Shown: positions 37,995 to 51,390, counted from the stretch's first letter. The stretch is DNA of 64,000 nucleotides from Aureibaculum luteum (GCF_003449015.1 NZ_QRGD01000006.1:248001-312000), one strand, 5' to 3'. Notes: generated from the sequence alone by a model not told the origin. Program-made: numbers and translations.

Positions 37995-39521
37995 ATGAAA
38001 AACTATTTGATACTATTTGTTGTTATTGTTTTTTATTCATGTAAAAATGAAAAACCTTCTCATACGAAAATAGCTCAAAAACCAAATATTGTCTTTGTAT
38101 TAGTGGATGATTTAGGCTATGCTGATGTAGGTTTTAACGGTTCAAAATATTTTGAAACACCTAATTTAGATGCTTTGGCTAAAGAAAGTTTAGTGTTAGA
38201 TAATGCGTATATGTATCCCACATGTTCGCCATCAAGAACTGCAATTTTTACAGGAAAACAATCTTTCAGAACTGGAGTTTATACAGTACCTGTTCTTGAA
38301 AAGGGAACAGCGGAAGAAAATATTTTTTCACGTTGGACAGTTGGGAAAGAACATCCAATCTATGCAGAACCCTTGGCAGATGCTGGATATAAATCTATTC
38401 ATCTTGGTAAATGGCATATTGTTGGTCCATATCCAGAGAAAGAATTGTCAATGGAGTTTCCATTTCATCAAAAACTGACACAACCAGAACCTGGAGATTA
38501 TAGTTGGGTAGCAGCACATAAACAACCAGAAATCAGTCAGTATTATCCTGAAGGAAGAGGTTTTATAAAAAATGTAGGAGGCACATTTAGAGGTGATCCT
38601 GGATTTGAAGAAGGTGGTTATAAAAGTGAAGCAGGAGGTTATTGGGCACCATTTAGCAATCCTTTTATAGACAAAAAAACAGACGATAATTGGTTAACCG
38701 ATAGACTTACAGACGATGCTATTGCGTTTATGGATTCTCATAAAAAAGAACCCTTCTTAATCAACTTAAATTTTTATGCAGTTCACAGACCAATTAAGTC
38801 GCGTAGTGAAAAGATGTATAAAAAATATATGACTAAACCTGTTGATTCAGTTTTAGGTCAAGGTATTGGTAAGAACGCAAAAGCAAAGGAATTAATGGCA
38901 AAATATGCCACAATGCTAGAATCTGTTGATGATAATATACAACGCGTAATTGACTATTTAGATAAAAACGGACTTAGAGAAAACACCATAATTATTTTAA
39001 CATCAGATAATGGTTACCATAGAATAGCAAGTGCAAATAAGCAATTAAGAGGAGCAAAAGGAGATATTTACGAAGGTGGAATAAAAGTACCAATGTTGGT
39101 GAATTGGCCAAAGAAGGTAATACCAAGACGAAGTGAAGTTGCGGTTTCGGGGTTAGATGTTTTTCCAACGCTAATGGATTTAGCAAAAATTGAAGATTAT
39201 AATGGACAATTAGATGGTGCTTCAATGACTAGCTTATTTCAAACAGATGATAAATCTCTAAAAGAACGACCCTTGTTTTGGCATTTAGCAAGTCAATATA
39301 AACATGGTACTTGTTCTGTAATTAGAAAAGGAAATTATAAGTTAATTCAATTTTTAGCGGATGGTAAATTGGAACTATATGATTTAAAAAACGATCAAAA
39401 AGAAAGTCATAATCTCGTTGAAGAACAACCAGAATTAACAACAAAATTATTGGTAGAATTAGTGGATTGGCGAAAAAACAATATGGTGCCTTTACCACCA
39501 AATTCTGTTTTGAAATTTTAG
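37995..39521 (+). CDS. Sulfatase, family S1, lipoprotein (CSPSR)
   Basis: 508 residues; lipoprotein signal ending VFYSC (Cys16). Active site: VLVDDLGYADVGFNGS, TCSPSRTA with Cys77 as formylglycine precursor, GKWHIVGP, and LTSDNGYHR followed by KGDIYEGGIKVP, the typical arylsulfatase series. An insertion at about 150-225 (PEPGDYSWVAAHKQPE to PFIDKKTDDN), rich in Gly and aromatic residues, is likely to shape the substrate pocket. It acts in the periplasm or at the inner face of the outer membrane on a galactan sulfate; which O-sulfate is not predictable. It follows the esterase by 4 bp. Confidence 0.93.
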   Translation: MKNYLILFVVIVFYSCKNEKPSHTKIAQKPNIVFVLVDDLGYADVGFNGSKYFETPNLDALAKESLVLDNAYMYPTCSPSRTAIFTGKQSFRTGVYTVPVLEKGTAEENIFSRWTVGKEHPIYAEPLADAGYKSIHLGKWHIVGPYPEKELSMEFPFHQKLTQPEPGDYSWVAAHKQPEISQYYPEGRGFIKNVGGTFRGDPGFEEGGYKSEAGGYWAPFSNPFIDKKTDDNWLTDRLTDDAIAFMDSHKKEPFLINLNFYAVHRPIKSRSEKMYKKYMTKPVDSVLGQGIGKNAKAKELMAKYATMLESVDDNIQRVIDYLDKNGLRENTIIILTSDNGYHRIASANKQLRGAKGDIYEGGIKVPMLVNWPKKVIPRRSEVAVSGLDVFPTLMDLAKIEDYNGQLDGASMTSLFQTDDKSLKERPLFWHLASQYKHGTCSVIRKGNYKLIQFLADGKLELYDLKNDQKESHNLVEEQPELTTKLLVELVDWRKNNMVPLPPNSVLKF

Positions 39522-39580
39522 ATTAAACCAATGTTGAAATTATAAGTCAAATTGATTTAGTCTTATATAAAACTTAAAAA

Positions 39581-41083
39581 ATGAATTCAAAATTTTTAAA
39601 AATATCATTATTCGTTTGTTGTTGCATGTTTTTGTCTTGTAATGCACAAAAAGGGAATAAAACAACTCAAACAACCGTTAAAAAGAAACCTAACCTCATC
39701 ATCATTCACACCGATGAGCACAACTTCAGAACATTAAGTTGCTATCAAAAATTATTGACAGAAGATCAAGCCTTTGTTTGGGGAAAAGGGAATAATTCGA
39801 CAACGCCAAATATTGATAGATTGGCAGATGAAGGTGCCATTAGCACGAGTTACTATGCCTCTTCTCCCGTTTGTACACCATCGCGTGCTTCATTAATGAC
39901 GGGTTTATATCCGCAAGCAACAGGAGCACCTAAAAATGGGCTTCATATTAGAGAAGATGTACCAACGTTTGCAACTATTCTAAGAGCTCAAGGATACGCA
40001 ACATCATACGTTGGTAAATGGCATTTAGCAGGTCATGAGAAATACACATTTAATATTAAGTATAAAGCAGGTTTTGATGATAACCGTTATATGATGCGTG
40101 GTGGACATGCACCCTATTTCAAACTTTCTCAAGACGGTTCTGTAATCACTGGAATTAATGAAAAGGTTGCGGCCAAATTAAATAAGGATGAGTTCGTTCA
40201 TGTAACAGATTTCTTTACCAATAAAACACTCGAAATTCTAGAACGAGATAAAAACAAACCATTTGCGTTGATGTTATCCATTCCAGATCCACATACGCCA
40301 GATGTTGCGAGACCACCTTATGATAGAATGTATAAGGATTTAAAAATTGAAGCACCAAAAACAATGGCATCGGAATATACAGCTATTAAACCGTCTTGGG
40401 CAACAGATAAAACTAAGAACGAAACTATTGGAGCAAAATCTTTTGAGAATAAAAAAGAAACAAGTGCTTTAAAACAGTATTTCGGTATGGTAAGTCATAT
40501 CGATGATAGTGTAGGTCGAATTCTTAAATTTTTGGAGGATAATAATTTAGTGGAAAACACTATAATTATTTTCACTTCAGATCATGGAGATATGTTTTTT
40601 GAACATAACCGTAGAAATAAAGGTGTGCCCTATGAAGCTTCTGCTAGAATTCCATTTGTTATTCGTTATCCTAACAAAATACCAGCCCATAAAGTGATTA
40701 ATACAGCGTATACAAATGTAGACTTTGCACCAACGATTTTAAGCTTAATGAATGTCAAAACTGATGCTAAGTTTCATGGTTTAGATACCTCTAAAGATTT
40801 TACAAATACTAAAAAAGTAGTCGATAGTGATAGAATTACATATTACGCCAAATCTGGTGGATGGTGGGTAACTGCGGTAAATGATCGTTATAAATTAGTT
40901 ATTGATAAAAAGGAAAAGCCCTATTTGTTCGACCTAGAAAAGGATCCTGATGAGTTGATTAACTTTTACTACCATAAGGACTATAAAGACATAGCAAATA
41001 TGATGCAAACCGAGTTGTTTAAGCAGTTAAAAAAGTATGATGAGCCAGGATTAAAAGGCAAACAAGGGTTTATAACGGAATGA
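39581..41083 (+). CDS. Sulfatase, family S1, lipoprotein (CTPSR)
   Basis: 500 residues; lipoprotein signal ending FLSC (Cys20). Active site: IHTDEHNFRTLSCY (metal ligands, with the TDEHN form), VCTPSRAS with Cys98 as formylglycine precursor, GKWHLAGHE, IPDPHTPDV, and FTSDHGDMFFEHNRRNKG, the SDHGD variant seen in choline-sulfatase-like and iduronate-sulfatase-like branches of S1. It therefore belongs to a different subfamily from the previous gene, and probably removes a sulfate at another position. It stands 59 bp downstream of the previous sulfatase and 100 bp before the GH2 gene. Confidence 0.93.
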   Translation: MNSKFLKISLFVCCCMFLSCNAQKGNKTTQTTVKKKPNLIIIHTDEHNFRTLSCYQKLLTEDQAFVWGKGNNSTTPNIDRLADEGAISTSYYASSPVCTPSRASLMTGLYPQATGAPKNGLHIREDVPTFATILRAQGYATSYVGKWHLAGHEKYTFNIKYKAGFDDNRYMMRGGHAPYFKLSQDGSVITGINEKVAAKLNKDEFVHVTDFFTNKTLEILERDKNKPFALMLSIPDPHTPDVARPPYDRMYKDLKIEAPKTMASEYTAIKPSWATDKTKNETIGAKSFENKKETSALKQYFGMVSHIDDSVGRILKFLEDNNLVENTIIIFTSDHGDMFFEHNRRNKGVPYEASARIPFVIRYPNKIPAHKVINTAYTNVDFAPTILSLMNVKTDAKFHGLDTSKDFTNTKKVVDSDRITYYAKSGGWWVTAVNDRYKLVIDKKEKPYLFDLEKDPDELINFYYHKDYKDIANMMQTELFKQLKKYDEPGLKGKQGFITE

Positions 41084-41165
41084 TTTAAACATTGAAGGGT
41101 AATAAAGGGTAGGATTAGGATAAATTGTTTTATGGTATTTTAATCAATCCTATTTATTTTTATAA

Positions 41166-44429
<3,264 letters not shown>

Positions 44430-44431
44430 TT

Positions 44432-46438
44432 ATGATGAAAAAAACATTAACAATACTTAGTTTCTTTTTTACACTTATACTATTAGCACAAGAAAAAGGT
44501 GTTATAGACAATTCAAATAGTGAGTTTGTAAAATTCAAAAGTATCAATATTGGAGATTGCGTTTGGACAGATGGTTTTTGGGCAGATAAGTTTGAGGTTG
44601 CTGAAAAAGTCATGGTTCCATATATGGGAACACTTCTAAAAGGAGATACAGGTCATGCTTTAAATAACTTCAAAATTGCGGCGGGTCTAAAAGAAGGAAA
44701 ACATGAAGGGATGTTTTGGCATGATGGTGATTTCTATAAATGGATGGAAGCTTCCATGTACATCTATGCAATCAATAAGGATGAAAAAATCATCACTGAT
44801 TTAGATGAAATAATTGCCATTATTGGAAAAGCTCAATTAGAAAATGGATACCTGCAAACACAGACTCAACTAAAAAACATTAAACCTTTTTCTCAAAGGA
44901 AATATCATGAAATGTACAATTCTGGACATTTATACATTGCGGCTTCAATTTACTATAGAATTACAGGAAAACGCAATTTTTTAGACATTGCCATAAAACA
45001 TGCAAACAATTTATATGAAACGTTTCAGCCACAACCAAAGGAATTAGCACGTTTCGGATTTAATCAAGTACAAATTATGGGATTGGTTGAATTATACAGA
45101 ACCACAAAGGATAGAAAGTATTTAGAGTTGGCTGAGATTTTTATCAATATGAGAGGTAAGTCTGAATTAAAACCAGATCCAAGTGTAAATACCAACAACA
45201 TTGGAGATATGACTCAAGAACGCACACCATTACGTAAATCTAAAGAAGCTGTTGGGCATGCGGTTTTAGCTTTGTATTATTATGCAGGTGCAGCAGATGT
45301 TTATGCTGAAACAGGAGAACAAGCACTAATTGATGCTTTAGATATACTTTGGGGTAATATTGTGAATCAAAAAATGTTTGTGACCGGAGCATGCGGTCAA
45401 AAACACGATGGAGGTTCTTCTCACAGAGATTTTGTACACGAAGCATTTACGATAGATTACGAAATGCATAACCAAAATGCATATAATGAAACCTGTGCTA
45501 ACTTATGTAATGCAATGTTCAACCAAAGAATGCTAAGTGTAAAAGGAGAATCAAAGTATGCGGACGTTATGGAATTGGTTTTGTATAATAGTGGCTTATC
45601 AGGAATCAGTTTAGAAGGGAAAGATTATTTTTACACAAATCCACTTAGACGGACATTCGACCATAAAATGGGAATAACAGATTATGCAAATCGTGTGCCC
45701 TATATTCCATGTTTTTGTTGTCCACCAAATTTGGTGAGGACGATTGCTAAATCTTCAGCTTGGGCATATAGTTTAACTAAAAATGGCATTGCAGTTAATT
45801 TGTATGGAGGAAATAAACTAACCACTAAACAACTTGATGGTTCTGCAATTGAATTGACTCAAGAAACACAATATCCTTGGGAAGGACGTGTAAACATTAC
45901 CATAAAAAAGGCTAAGAAGAATGTGTTTGATATTCAATTAAGAATTCCAGAATGGGCAGAAGACACTACGATTAAAGTAAATGGAAAATCTGTAGATACT
46001 GAAATTTTAGAAGGTACATATGTTACAATTACTAGGAAATGGAAAAAAGGAGATGTCATTGCCATTGACATGCCTATGGATGTGAATTTATTAGAAGGAA
46101 ATGCTAAGATTGAAGAAGTTCGAAATCAAGTTGCTATAAAACGAGGACCACTTGTGTATTGTCTTGAAACACCCGACTTACCTGAAAACACAAGTATTTT
46201 AGATATGTATTTACCATTAGACACAAAGTTTACATCAACCTACAAAAAAGATCTTTTAGGAGGAATTACAGCAATAGAAGGGACGCTTAAAGTTCGAAAA
46301 GATAAAAAAGAAGGGATGTATCATGAACTTGATAATGTACAATGGGAATCTATCAATACGCAATTTGTACCTTATTATTCTTGGAGCAATAGAGGTACAG
46401 CAGAGATGACCGTTTGGTTGCCGTTACTTTGGAATTAA
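44432..46438 (+). CDS. GH127-like glycoside hydrolase, secreted form
   Basis: 668 residues; signal peptide (about 1-20, ends LLAQE), so exported to the periplasm, unlike the paralogue at 3333-5324. Catalytic and zinc residues of GH127 are conserved: Glu337, Glu353-x-Cys355 (NETCANLC), and Cys427-x-Cys429-Cys430 (PCFCCPPN). Long stretches match the paralogue, for example MQERTPLR-like TQERTPLRKSKEAVGHA and NSGLSGISLEGK. The two differ near the active site (SHRDFVHEAFTIDYEM here, SLDMIEEGFIDAYMM in the other). Possible 3,6-anhydro-D-galactosidase by analogy to Zobellia; beta-L-arabinofuranosidase is the founder activity and remains possible. Start is ATG 44432 with a second ATG next to it, 2 bp after GH2. 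Confidence 0.86.
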   Translation: MMKKTLTILSFFFTLILLAQEKGVIDNSNSEFVKFKSINIGDCVWTDGFWADKFEVAEKVMVPYMGTLLKGDTGHALNNFKIAAGLKEGKHEGMFWHDGDFYKWMEASMYIYAINKDEKIITDLDEIIAIIGKAQLENGYLQTQTQLKNIKPFSQRKYHEMYNSGHLYIAASIYYRITGKRNFLDIAIKHANNLYETFQPQPKELARFGFNQVQIMGLVELYRTTKDRKYLELAEIFINMRGKSELKPDPSVNTNNIGDMTQERTPLRKSKEAVGHAVLALYYYAGAADVYAETGEQALIDALDILWGNIVNQKMFVTGACGQKHDGGSSHRDFVHEAFTIDYEMHNQNAYNETCANLCNAMFNQRMLSVKGESKYADVMELVLYNSGLSGISLEGKDYFYTNPLRRTFDHKMGITDYANRVPYIPCFCCPPNLVRTIAKSSAWAYSLTKNGIAVNLYGGNKLTTKQLDGSAIELTQETQYPWEGRVNITIKKAKKNVFDIQLRIPEWAEDTTIKVNGKSVDTEILEGTYVTITRKWKKGDVIAIDMPMDVNLLEGNAKIEEVRNQVAIKRGPLVYCLETPDLPENTSILDMYLPLDTKFTSTYKKDLLGGITAIEGTLKVRKDKKEGMYHELDNVQWESINTQFVPYYSWSNRGTAEMTVWLPLLWN

Positions 46439-46534
46439 TGTGTTAAAAACTATCAACGACATTAATATTACGTCAAACGACAAGGTGTTCTGTCCGTTAT
46501 TTACCTTTGATTTATAATCTTTAAAATACTTAAA

Positions 46535-48058
46535 ATGAAATTTACATTATCTAAAACTTTACTATATTTAGTTGTATGCGTTATCTGTTTTTCTTGTAAT
46601 TCACAAAAGAAAGTAGCCGAAAAAAAACCAAATATCCTGTGGATAGTTGCTGAAGACTTATCGCCTTTTATGGGCTGTTACGGAGATTCTATAAATGCTG
46701 GACATACCCCAGTTATAGATAAATTGGCTAGTGAAGGCGTGCTTTTTAAACGTGCTTATGCTAGTGCTCCAGTTTGTTCTGCAGCAAGATCTGCATTTAT
46801 TACAGGTGTTATGCAAACTACAACAGGAACTCATAATCATAGATCGAGTAGATTTACCGATGATAGTATTGTACCTCAAGATTTACGTATTCTTTTACCT
46901 AAAGACATGAAAACCATTCCTGAATTAATGAAGGATGCCGGATATTTTACCTTTAATAGTGGAAAAGATGATTATAATTTCCATTATGATAGAAGAGCTT
47001 TATATGATGTGGGTACAAAAGAGAACTATAAGGCAGGGATGAACGGTTGGCAAGGAAATCATGCTATTGATTACATGACGGTAAAGAATTACGTATGGAG
47101 TTCAAGACCTGACAAAAGTCAACCTTGGTTTGGTCAAGTACAAATAATGGGTGGAAAAAAAGATGCTAAGTATGTTCGAGAAGGTGAGAAATTAGAGCCA
47201 AACGATGTGCCTTTGCCTCCTTATTTCCCTAATATCCCATCGCAACGCGAAGCTTGGACAACACACTACAATGCAAATAGAGGGTCTGATGTTACGGTTG
47301 AAAATATATTAAAACAATTGGAAGCAGATGGCGAGCTGGAAAACACTATCATCTTTTTCTTTTCAGATCATGGAAGCCCAACGTCTCTTCGTCATAAACA
47401 ATTTTGTTATGAAGGCGGTTTGTTAGTGCCCTTAATGATTAAGGGGAATCATCCAGCTTTAAAAGCAGGTGTTGTAAGAAACGATTTGGTATCATTATTA
47501 GATGTGTCGGCTACAACTTTAGCCATGGGAGGAGCTGTTATGCCAAAATATTTAGACGGTAAAGATTTGTTTGTTAAAGACTTTAAAGAGTCAAAATATG
47601 TTATAGGAGCAAGAGATAGATGTGATTATACCATTGACAGAATAAGGACTGTAGTTTCTAAAGACTTCCGTTATATTAAAAACTTTTTTCCAGAAAGACC
47701 AATGATGCAGGCGGGCTACAGAGATAATAAGCCAATTGTAAAGGATCTAAAAAAAGCTCATGAAGAAGGTAAATTAACCCCATACCAAGAAAAACATTGG
47801 TTTGGAGTACGACCTGTTGAAGAGTTATATGATTTAAAAGCAGATCCAGATGAAATGAATAACCTGGCTGAAAATCCTGAATTTTCTAAAGTTCTTTTAG
47901 AACACAGAACCGTTTTAGAAAATTGGATAAAAGATACGGATGATAAAGGGCAATATCCAGAAGATGCGGCTCAGTTAGAAGCGACATTTAATTTATGGAA
48001 AGACAGACCACGATTTAAAAATGCAAAAGTTAATCCTGAGTATGATCAGTTTAGATAA
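46535..48058 (+). CDS. Sulfatase, family S1, lipoprotein (CSAAR)
   Basis: 507 residues; lipoprotein signal ending ICFSC (Cys21). Active site: IVAEDLSPFMGCYGD, VCSAARSAF with Cys81 as formylglycine precursor and Ala at both positions normally Pro and Ser, SGKDDYNF in place of GKWH, and FFSDHGSPTSLRHKQFCYEGG. The AEDLS...THNHRS set is shared with the sulfatase at 54,414, so they are one subfamily. The unusual CSAAR core still has the Arg and the downstream Gly, so it should be matured by a formylglycine-generating enzyme, but this is an inference. It is followed by the 81 bp inverted repeat element and then the second GH150-like gene. Confidence 0.92.
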   Translation: MKFTLSKTLLYLVVCVICFSCNSQKKVAEKKPNILWIVAEDLSPFMGCYGDSINAGHTPVIDKLASEGVLFKRAYASAPVCSAARSAFITGVMQTTTGTHNHRSSRFTDDSIVPQDLRILLPKDMKTIPELMKDAGYFTFNSGKDDYNFHYDRRALYDVGTKENYKAGMNGWQGNHAIDYMTVKNYVWSSRPDKSQPWFGQVQIMGGKKDAKYVREGEKLEPNDVPLPPYFPNIPSQREAWTTHYNANRGSDVTVENILKQLEADGELENTIIFFFSDHGSPTSLRHKQFCYEGGLLVPLMIKGNHPALKAGVVRNDLVSLLDVSATTLAMGGAVMPKYLDGKDLFVKDFKESKYVIGARDRCDYTIDRIRTVVSKDFRYIKNFFPERPMMQAGYRDNKPIVKDLKKAHEEGKLTPYQEKHWFGVRPVEELYDLKADPDEMNNLAENPEFSKVLLEHRTVLENWIKDTDDKGQYPEDAAQLEATFNLWKDRPRFKNAKVNPEYDQFR

Positions 48059-48079
48059 AAATGGCATCTTTTTTTGAAA

Positions 48080-48160
48080 ACACCCCTAAAGTCCCCTCAA
48101 GGGGACAATCCTATAATTAAACTTGGGATAATTGTCCCCTTGAGGGGACTTTAGGGGTGT
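48080..48160. repeat. Long inverted repeat (MITE-like or REP-type element)
   Basis: Two perfect 30 bp arms, 48080-48109 and 48131-48160, face each other across a 21 nt spacer; each arm itself contains the small palindrome GTCCCC-N4-GGGGAC. The element is much richer in G and C than its surroundings. Elements with the core CCCTAAAGTCCCCT occur widely between genes in flavobacteria. It could also act as a transcription terminator or mRNA-stabilising hairpin after the sulfatase. Confidence 0.85.
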
Positions 48161-48282
48161 AAAGTAATAATAAGTGCTACGATTTTAAAACGAACTAATA
48201 TTTATGTTTTGTTTTTTATCGACACACATTAAACGAATCTTATTTTTTAAAGTCTAATAATCCAATTCTATAATCTTTTAAA

Positions 48283-50925
48283 ATGAAAAAAATATTTATG
48301 GCTTTCGTTTTTGCATTAATAGCATTTACGATTTCTGCACAGCACTTTATAACAGAAGGAAATGCTATTAGACATACTATTGTTGCTTCAGTAAATGGGG
48401 AATCTGTATTGTTTATAGGAGAATTAGATGGAAGCGTCTCTTCGTATACGCTAGGAGGAGAACAACTATGGCGAGTGGCTACCGATGATCCCGCTGTGCT
48501 TTTCGAAATTGAAGCTGCAGATATTAATAATGATGGTAATGATGATTTATTAGTTGCAAATGCCAACGGAAACATCTATTGTTACGATAGTTCAGGAAAA
48601 CTATTATGGCAATTTGCTTCGGATCATAAAGTACGTTTTTCTGAAGTTGCAGTTGTTAAAAACAAAGGTAATGTTCAGATTTTTGCAGGTGGAAATGATC
48701 GTACATTATATGAATTAGATACTAGGGGAAAGCTAGTTTCAGAAACGAAAATTGAAGGTGTTGTTAGAAAATTGGAAGCTGGTAATTTTGTCAACTCAGA
48801 AACAGAAAGCCTTTTTCTAATGACGTACAGTTATGATAAATTCCGTTGGGAGTTTTTAGGGTTCATGGATGCCAATTCAAAAGTAGTCATTAAAAGCGTT
48901 GATGATAAGGAAAAGTATTTAAAAAAATTAACAAAAGCAATGGTTACTGATATTACGATTGCTGATATCAATGGGGATAAAAAAGACGACATCTTATTTT
49001 TTGGAGACGATAAGTTTAAACCTTTATTTACAGCTTTAGATAGTGACTTCAACATTATTGCAGAATATCAAGGCAATAATAAACAAACACAGCGTTATGC
49101 ACATTCTCAAGGAGCATTTTTACCAAGTAGAAATGAAATTATGTTTCAGCATGGTGGCATTTTACTGGTTTTAGATAACAAAGGAAAGTTAATTAAATCA
49201 TCAGGCGAACGTTATGGTAAAATGGTGTTTAGTGATTTTGCAGTCGAACAAAAATCGAATCAACTTATAGCTGGCGGAACTGTAGATGGAGGCAATGCGA
49301 TTTGTTTTTACGATTTAACAAGAGATAATTGGTTTAAGACGAACCATAATAAAGAAGGCAGAATGCTCGAGGTCGAAAAAAATATTGCCACTCTTTATGA
49401 GCAAACGCTAAATTTTAAATTACCTAGTTATCAAACTAAATCGGAAAAAGAATGGGTTATGATTACAAAAAGTAATACCGATTCTAGGCTAGAAAAACTA
49501 GATGGTGGAGATATTACATTTGTGATTCAAAAAGCACCTAAGGAATCTACTGATCGATCGCATTTAGTGGCAATTATGGGAGATGTTGCCTTAAAAAAAG
49601 ATAAGCGTGGTAAATACCAAGATTCAAGAGAAGATATAATACAAATGGCTAGAGATTTTGAAGCAGAAGGTCAACCATTCACATTTTGGGCGGGTCATGG
49701 AAATGATCCGTTTTATATTCAGATTGAAACTTTAGAGCAAATATTAGAAGTTGCACCAAATACCTGTTATGGTTTTGTATATGCAGAAATGGCGAATGTT
49801 GAAGATCCTAGAGTTATTCATTATGTAAAGGAATATATGCCAAGACTTGCTAAGGCAATCCGGAAAAATAATAAGGCAAAACTATACTTTAGATATAAAA
49901 ATATGTTTTGGGCTGCAACTTCACACTTACCATTATGGAAAGACATGTTCTTCTCAAAGAAATATAGCGATATTTTAGCACCTGCTTCTGAAGACACAAG
50001 TAATCGCACACAAGACTTAAATTTAGCAGGTCGTGTTGGTATGCATTCAGGAGGTTATGTAAATGATTATGCAATGCGACTAATTGATGATAACCCTACA
50101 AGTTGGAGACCATTGTCGCCAGGCGGACAAAATTCAGTATCGCCATATTTAAGACAAGGCGTAATAATGGCAGCATATGGAGCAAGATATGGTGTGGTTT
50201 CTACAAGTGGTTTTGTAGAAGAACCTGGTTTAAACGTATTATTTGCTTTAATGAAATCTGGAGTGCTTCCTATTGTTGAACCTGAAAACATTCAGTCTAT
50301 TGGTTCTTGGCTTCTTATAAAAGATGTAGATAAAGAATTGATTCATGGTGTAGATAATCATCATAAAATAGATCAATATAAAATTGATGATGATAATGCA
50401 GTTTTTTCAGTTTCTCAAATGCATTGGGCTGGAACGAGTATTCCAGAATACGATTTCTCTAATGTAGCTTTAGGTGTAAAATACCGTTGGACCAACTACA
50501 TGCCAGAATTACCTTATGGAATGGTACCAGTAGCACCCATAGAAAGTAAGGTGAAATTAGAAAAAGCCAATGTGCCTTATTTTGTGTCTAATGCAAAAGT
50601 TGGATATGAGGGCGAAAACAAAGTATCAGCAGATCAATTTGGTGATACTATTATAAAAACGGTAGAAGCTGGCGAAAAGAAACTTAATATTGTTGTAAAC
50701 GGAGCATCTTGGAGTGCCATTAAAATTGATGATTCTCACACCCGATTAATTATAGTAGATCAAGGATATCTTGATCCTCAAAAAAGAGAAGCTACGATAA
50801 AGTTTCAAAATAAAATGCCTGTATCGGCAACTGATATTTTGAGTAAAGAAAGTTTAAGGTTTGGAAAGGAAATTAAACTTACAATTCCAGCAGGTTCTAT
50901 GCGATTTATTGATATTGCTTATTAA
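48283..50925 (+). CDS. Putative lambda-carrageenase (GH150-like), copy 2
   Basis: 880 residues with an ordinary signal peptide (about 1-19, ends TISAQ) and no lipobox, so it is secreted or periplasmic. N-terminal propeller (about 25-370) with ADINNDGNDDLLVANANGNI, DSSGKLLWQF and ADINGDKKDDILFF; linker; C-terminal domain with AGHGNDPF (His472), YAEM (Glu502), PASEDT (Glu570) and terminal sandwich ending GSMRFIDIAY. It is collinear with the 957-residue protein at 28,606, but sequence identity outside the motifs is low, suggesting a different specificity. Architecture fits GH150. It follows the sulfatase and the inverted repeat by 122 bp and is the last gene before the strand change at 51,085. 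Confidence 0.58.
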   Translation: MKKIFMAFVFALIAFTISAQHFITEGNAIRHTIVASVNGESVLFIGELDGSVSSYTLGGEQLWRVATDDPAVLFEIEAADINNDGNDDLLVANANGNIYCYDSSGKLLWQFASDHKVRFSEVAVVKNKGNVQIFAGGNDRTLYELDTRGKLVSETKIEGVVRKLEAGNFVNSETESLFLMTYSYDKFRWEFLGFMDANSKVVIKSVDDKEKYLKKLTKAMVTDITIADINGDKKDDILFFGDDKFKPLFTALDSDFNIIAEYQGNNKQTQRYAHSQGAFLPSRNEIMFQHGGILLVLDNKGKLIKSSGERYGKMVFSDFAVEQKSNQLIAGGTVDGGNAICFYDLTRDNWFKTNHNKEGRMLEVEKNIATLYEQTLNFKLPSYQTKSEKEWVMITKSNTDSRLEKLDGGDITFVIQKAPKESTDRSHLVAIMGDVALKKDKRGKYQDSREDIIQMARDFEAEGQPFTFWAGHGNDPFYIQIETLEQILEVAPNTCYGFVYAEMANVEDPRVIHYVKEYMPRLAKAIRKNNKAKLYFRYKNMFWAATSHLPLWKDMFFSKKYSDILAPASEDTSNRTQDLNLAGRVGMHSGGYVNDYAMRLIDDNPTSWRPLSPGGQNSVSPYLRQGVIMAAYGARYGVVSTSGFVEEPGLNVLFALMKSGVLPIVEPENIQSIGSWLLIKDVDKELIHGVDNHHKIDQYKIDDDNAVFSVSQMHWAGTSIPEYDFSNVALGVKYRWTNYMPELPYGMVPVAPIESKVKLEKANVPYFVSNAKVGYEGENKVSADQFGDTIIKTVEAGEKKLNIVVNGASWSAIKIDDSHTRLIIVDQGYLDPQKREATIKFQNKMPVSATDILSKESLRFGKEIKLTIPAGSMRFIDIAY

Positions 50926-51084
50926 AATGGAATAAATTATTTTCATTATGCGTATTCTGTACTTTAAAAAATATTAAAACAACAATCAAAGACTTAAGTA
51001 AGTCAAAATGATTGAGGTAAATTTTTTTACAAACCTATACTTACTGTACAAAAAAACGATTCTAATTATAAAACATTAAAAAGA

Positions 51085-51390
51085 TTAGTTTTTCTTTTTA
51101 CCTTTTTTCTTTCCTTTAGCTGTACCCTTAGCATTAAACTCTTCAAATGATAATTTTTTGTCTTCATTTGTATCTTTTTTTGCAAATATTTTATCTGCAT
51201 TAAAAGGATCTCCTTTTTTAGTTTTTTTACCATCATAAAAAACTGTCAATTCTTCTAGGCTAATAGACTTATCATTATTTGTGTCTGCTTTTTCAAATCT
51301 CTTTTTCACCTTAGCGTCAACTTCTTGAGCATAAGTTTGAGAAAATGCAAACATGGCTAAACCAGCAATAGTTAATTTTAAATATTTCAT
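51085..51390 (-). CDS. Small secreted EF-hand protein
   Basis: 101 residues from ATG at 51390 (MKYLKLTIAG...); an upstream ATG at 51450 would add 20 residues that do not look like a signal peptide and is rejected. Signal peptide about 1-22 (ends TYAQE). Two canonical EF-hand loops, residues 36-47 (DTNNDKSISLEE) and 73-84 (DTNEDKKLSFEE), then a lysine-rich tail. It probably binds calcium in the periplasm. It is the only gene on the minus strand between 24 and 64 kb, between the two plus-strand gene blocks, so it is its own unit. Its link to polysaccharide use is unknown; sulfatases use calcium and carrageenan gels bind cations, so a cation-related role could be imagined, but that is speculation. 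Confidence 0.9.
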   Translation of the reverse strand: MKYLKLTIAGLAMFAFSQTYAQEVDAKVKKRFEKADTNNDKSISLEELTVFYDGKKTKKGDPFNADKIFAKKDTNEDKKLSFEEFNAKGTAKGKKKGKKKN

